DNA of 64,000 bases from assembly GCA_025084515.1 (NCBI GenBank), contig JAJAGP010000046.1, positions 661,347 to 725,346 of the forward strand, written 5' to 3'. The DNA is from Ancistrus triradiatus (lineage: Eukaryota > Chordata > Actinopteri > Siluriformes > Loricariidae). The notes below the pieces were generated by a model. That model was given only the letters and a program-made list of their open reading frames with translations. It ran no database searches and was not told the origin of the DNA. The position numbers and the translations under genes are program-made. Shown one piece after another: positions 63,545 through 64,000 of this stretch. Each line of letters begins with the position of its first letter. Within the stretch, counting starts at the first letter, position 1.

Positions 63545-64000
63545 CTGTACAGAGCAATCAAAATCAACAAAAGAGGCTTCAAACGAGTCCAAGGAGCAAA
63601 CCATGCACCCAAGAGTTAAGACTTAATGGTTAATGTTTACGCTCAGACAGTCTTTAAACCCATGAGAACACAGGATAGGTGATTAAAAACTATGCATTAT
63701 GTTACGGCTGCATTTCTTAAGGCTGCGAACTACCAGCTGGAAGGTTGTGAGTTCAAATCACAGCCTCAGTGAGGTGTACTACAAAGCTTTAGAAACTTGC
63801 TATAGCTATTCCATGTGCTGGTGTTTTGGAGGAAGGGAGCAGTTGACCTATTTGCAAAATATTTACCATAATAGCCTTGTTAGGGTTGCGATACAAAGTA
63901 AACAATCCTTATTTAGTGACTCCATTGTTTAGTTTCCTCCATAGGCATGTCTAGCCCCTTTCAAGAGTGCTCAAGCAGTTAATTTAAGTTCCACACCCCT
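63545..64000 (-). other. thsd7a: Upstream thsd7a intron, running off the window
   Basis: Non-coding sequence after the penultimate exon. It contains a tRNA-like SINE scrap near 63705-63765 with a box-B-like GAGTTCAAATC. No further exon was recognised before the edge. Confidence 0.5.

Overview
This is a piece of vertebrate nuclear DNA, almost certainly from a teleost fish. It has spliced genes with GT..AG introns, long (CA)n/(GT)n arrays, AT-rich intergenic DNA and many decayed Tc1/mariner-type transposons of the kinds common in fish. A catfish or other otophysan host is possible from the density of Tc1 relics, but that is an inference.

Two protein-coding genes are supported, both on the minus strand. 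(1) Neurexophilin 1 (nxph1) lies whole in the window. A 54-base coding exon (47691-47744) carries the start codon and an 18-residue signal-peptide segment. After a 35.7-kb intron, a 765-base terminal exon (11224-11988) carries the rest. Spliced in frame they give 272 residues, the usual length for the family. A GC-rich promoter block with a TATA box and paired CCAAT boxes lies upstream (48157-48320), and a roughly 1.1-kb 3' UTR ends near 10140. (2) The last two coding exons of a thrombospondin type-1 repeat protein, best matched to thsd7a, lie at 63457-63544 (transmembrane segment) and 62648-62735 (short basic cytoplasmic tail). The rest of that gene runs off the right edge.

Layout: 1-10140 is intergenic DNA downstream of nxph1 with Tc1 and MITE relics. 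10140-48160 is nxph1. Its intron holds most of the repeats: Tc1 copies, a recurring MITE family, hAT-like elements carrying CTCF-like motifs, a LINE 3' end, a 100-bp AT-rich satellite, a 31-36-bp minisatellite, a 0.7-kb polypurine tract and many microsatellites. 48160-62647 is the spacer between nxph1 and thsd7a, with a 32-bp minisatellite, SINE-like pieces and the likely thsd7a 3' UTR. 62648-64000 is the 3' end of thsd7a.

The two genes are not known to act together. nxph1 encodes a secreted ligand of alpha-neurexins; thsd7a encodes a membrane protein of endothelium, podocytes and neurons. No wholly new gene system was found. The most unusual items are a duplicated 245-bp non-coding element (26233 and 27059), the inverted CTCF-like motifs within hAT-like repeats, and the ordered 32-bp array at 49630-50230.
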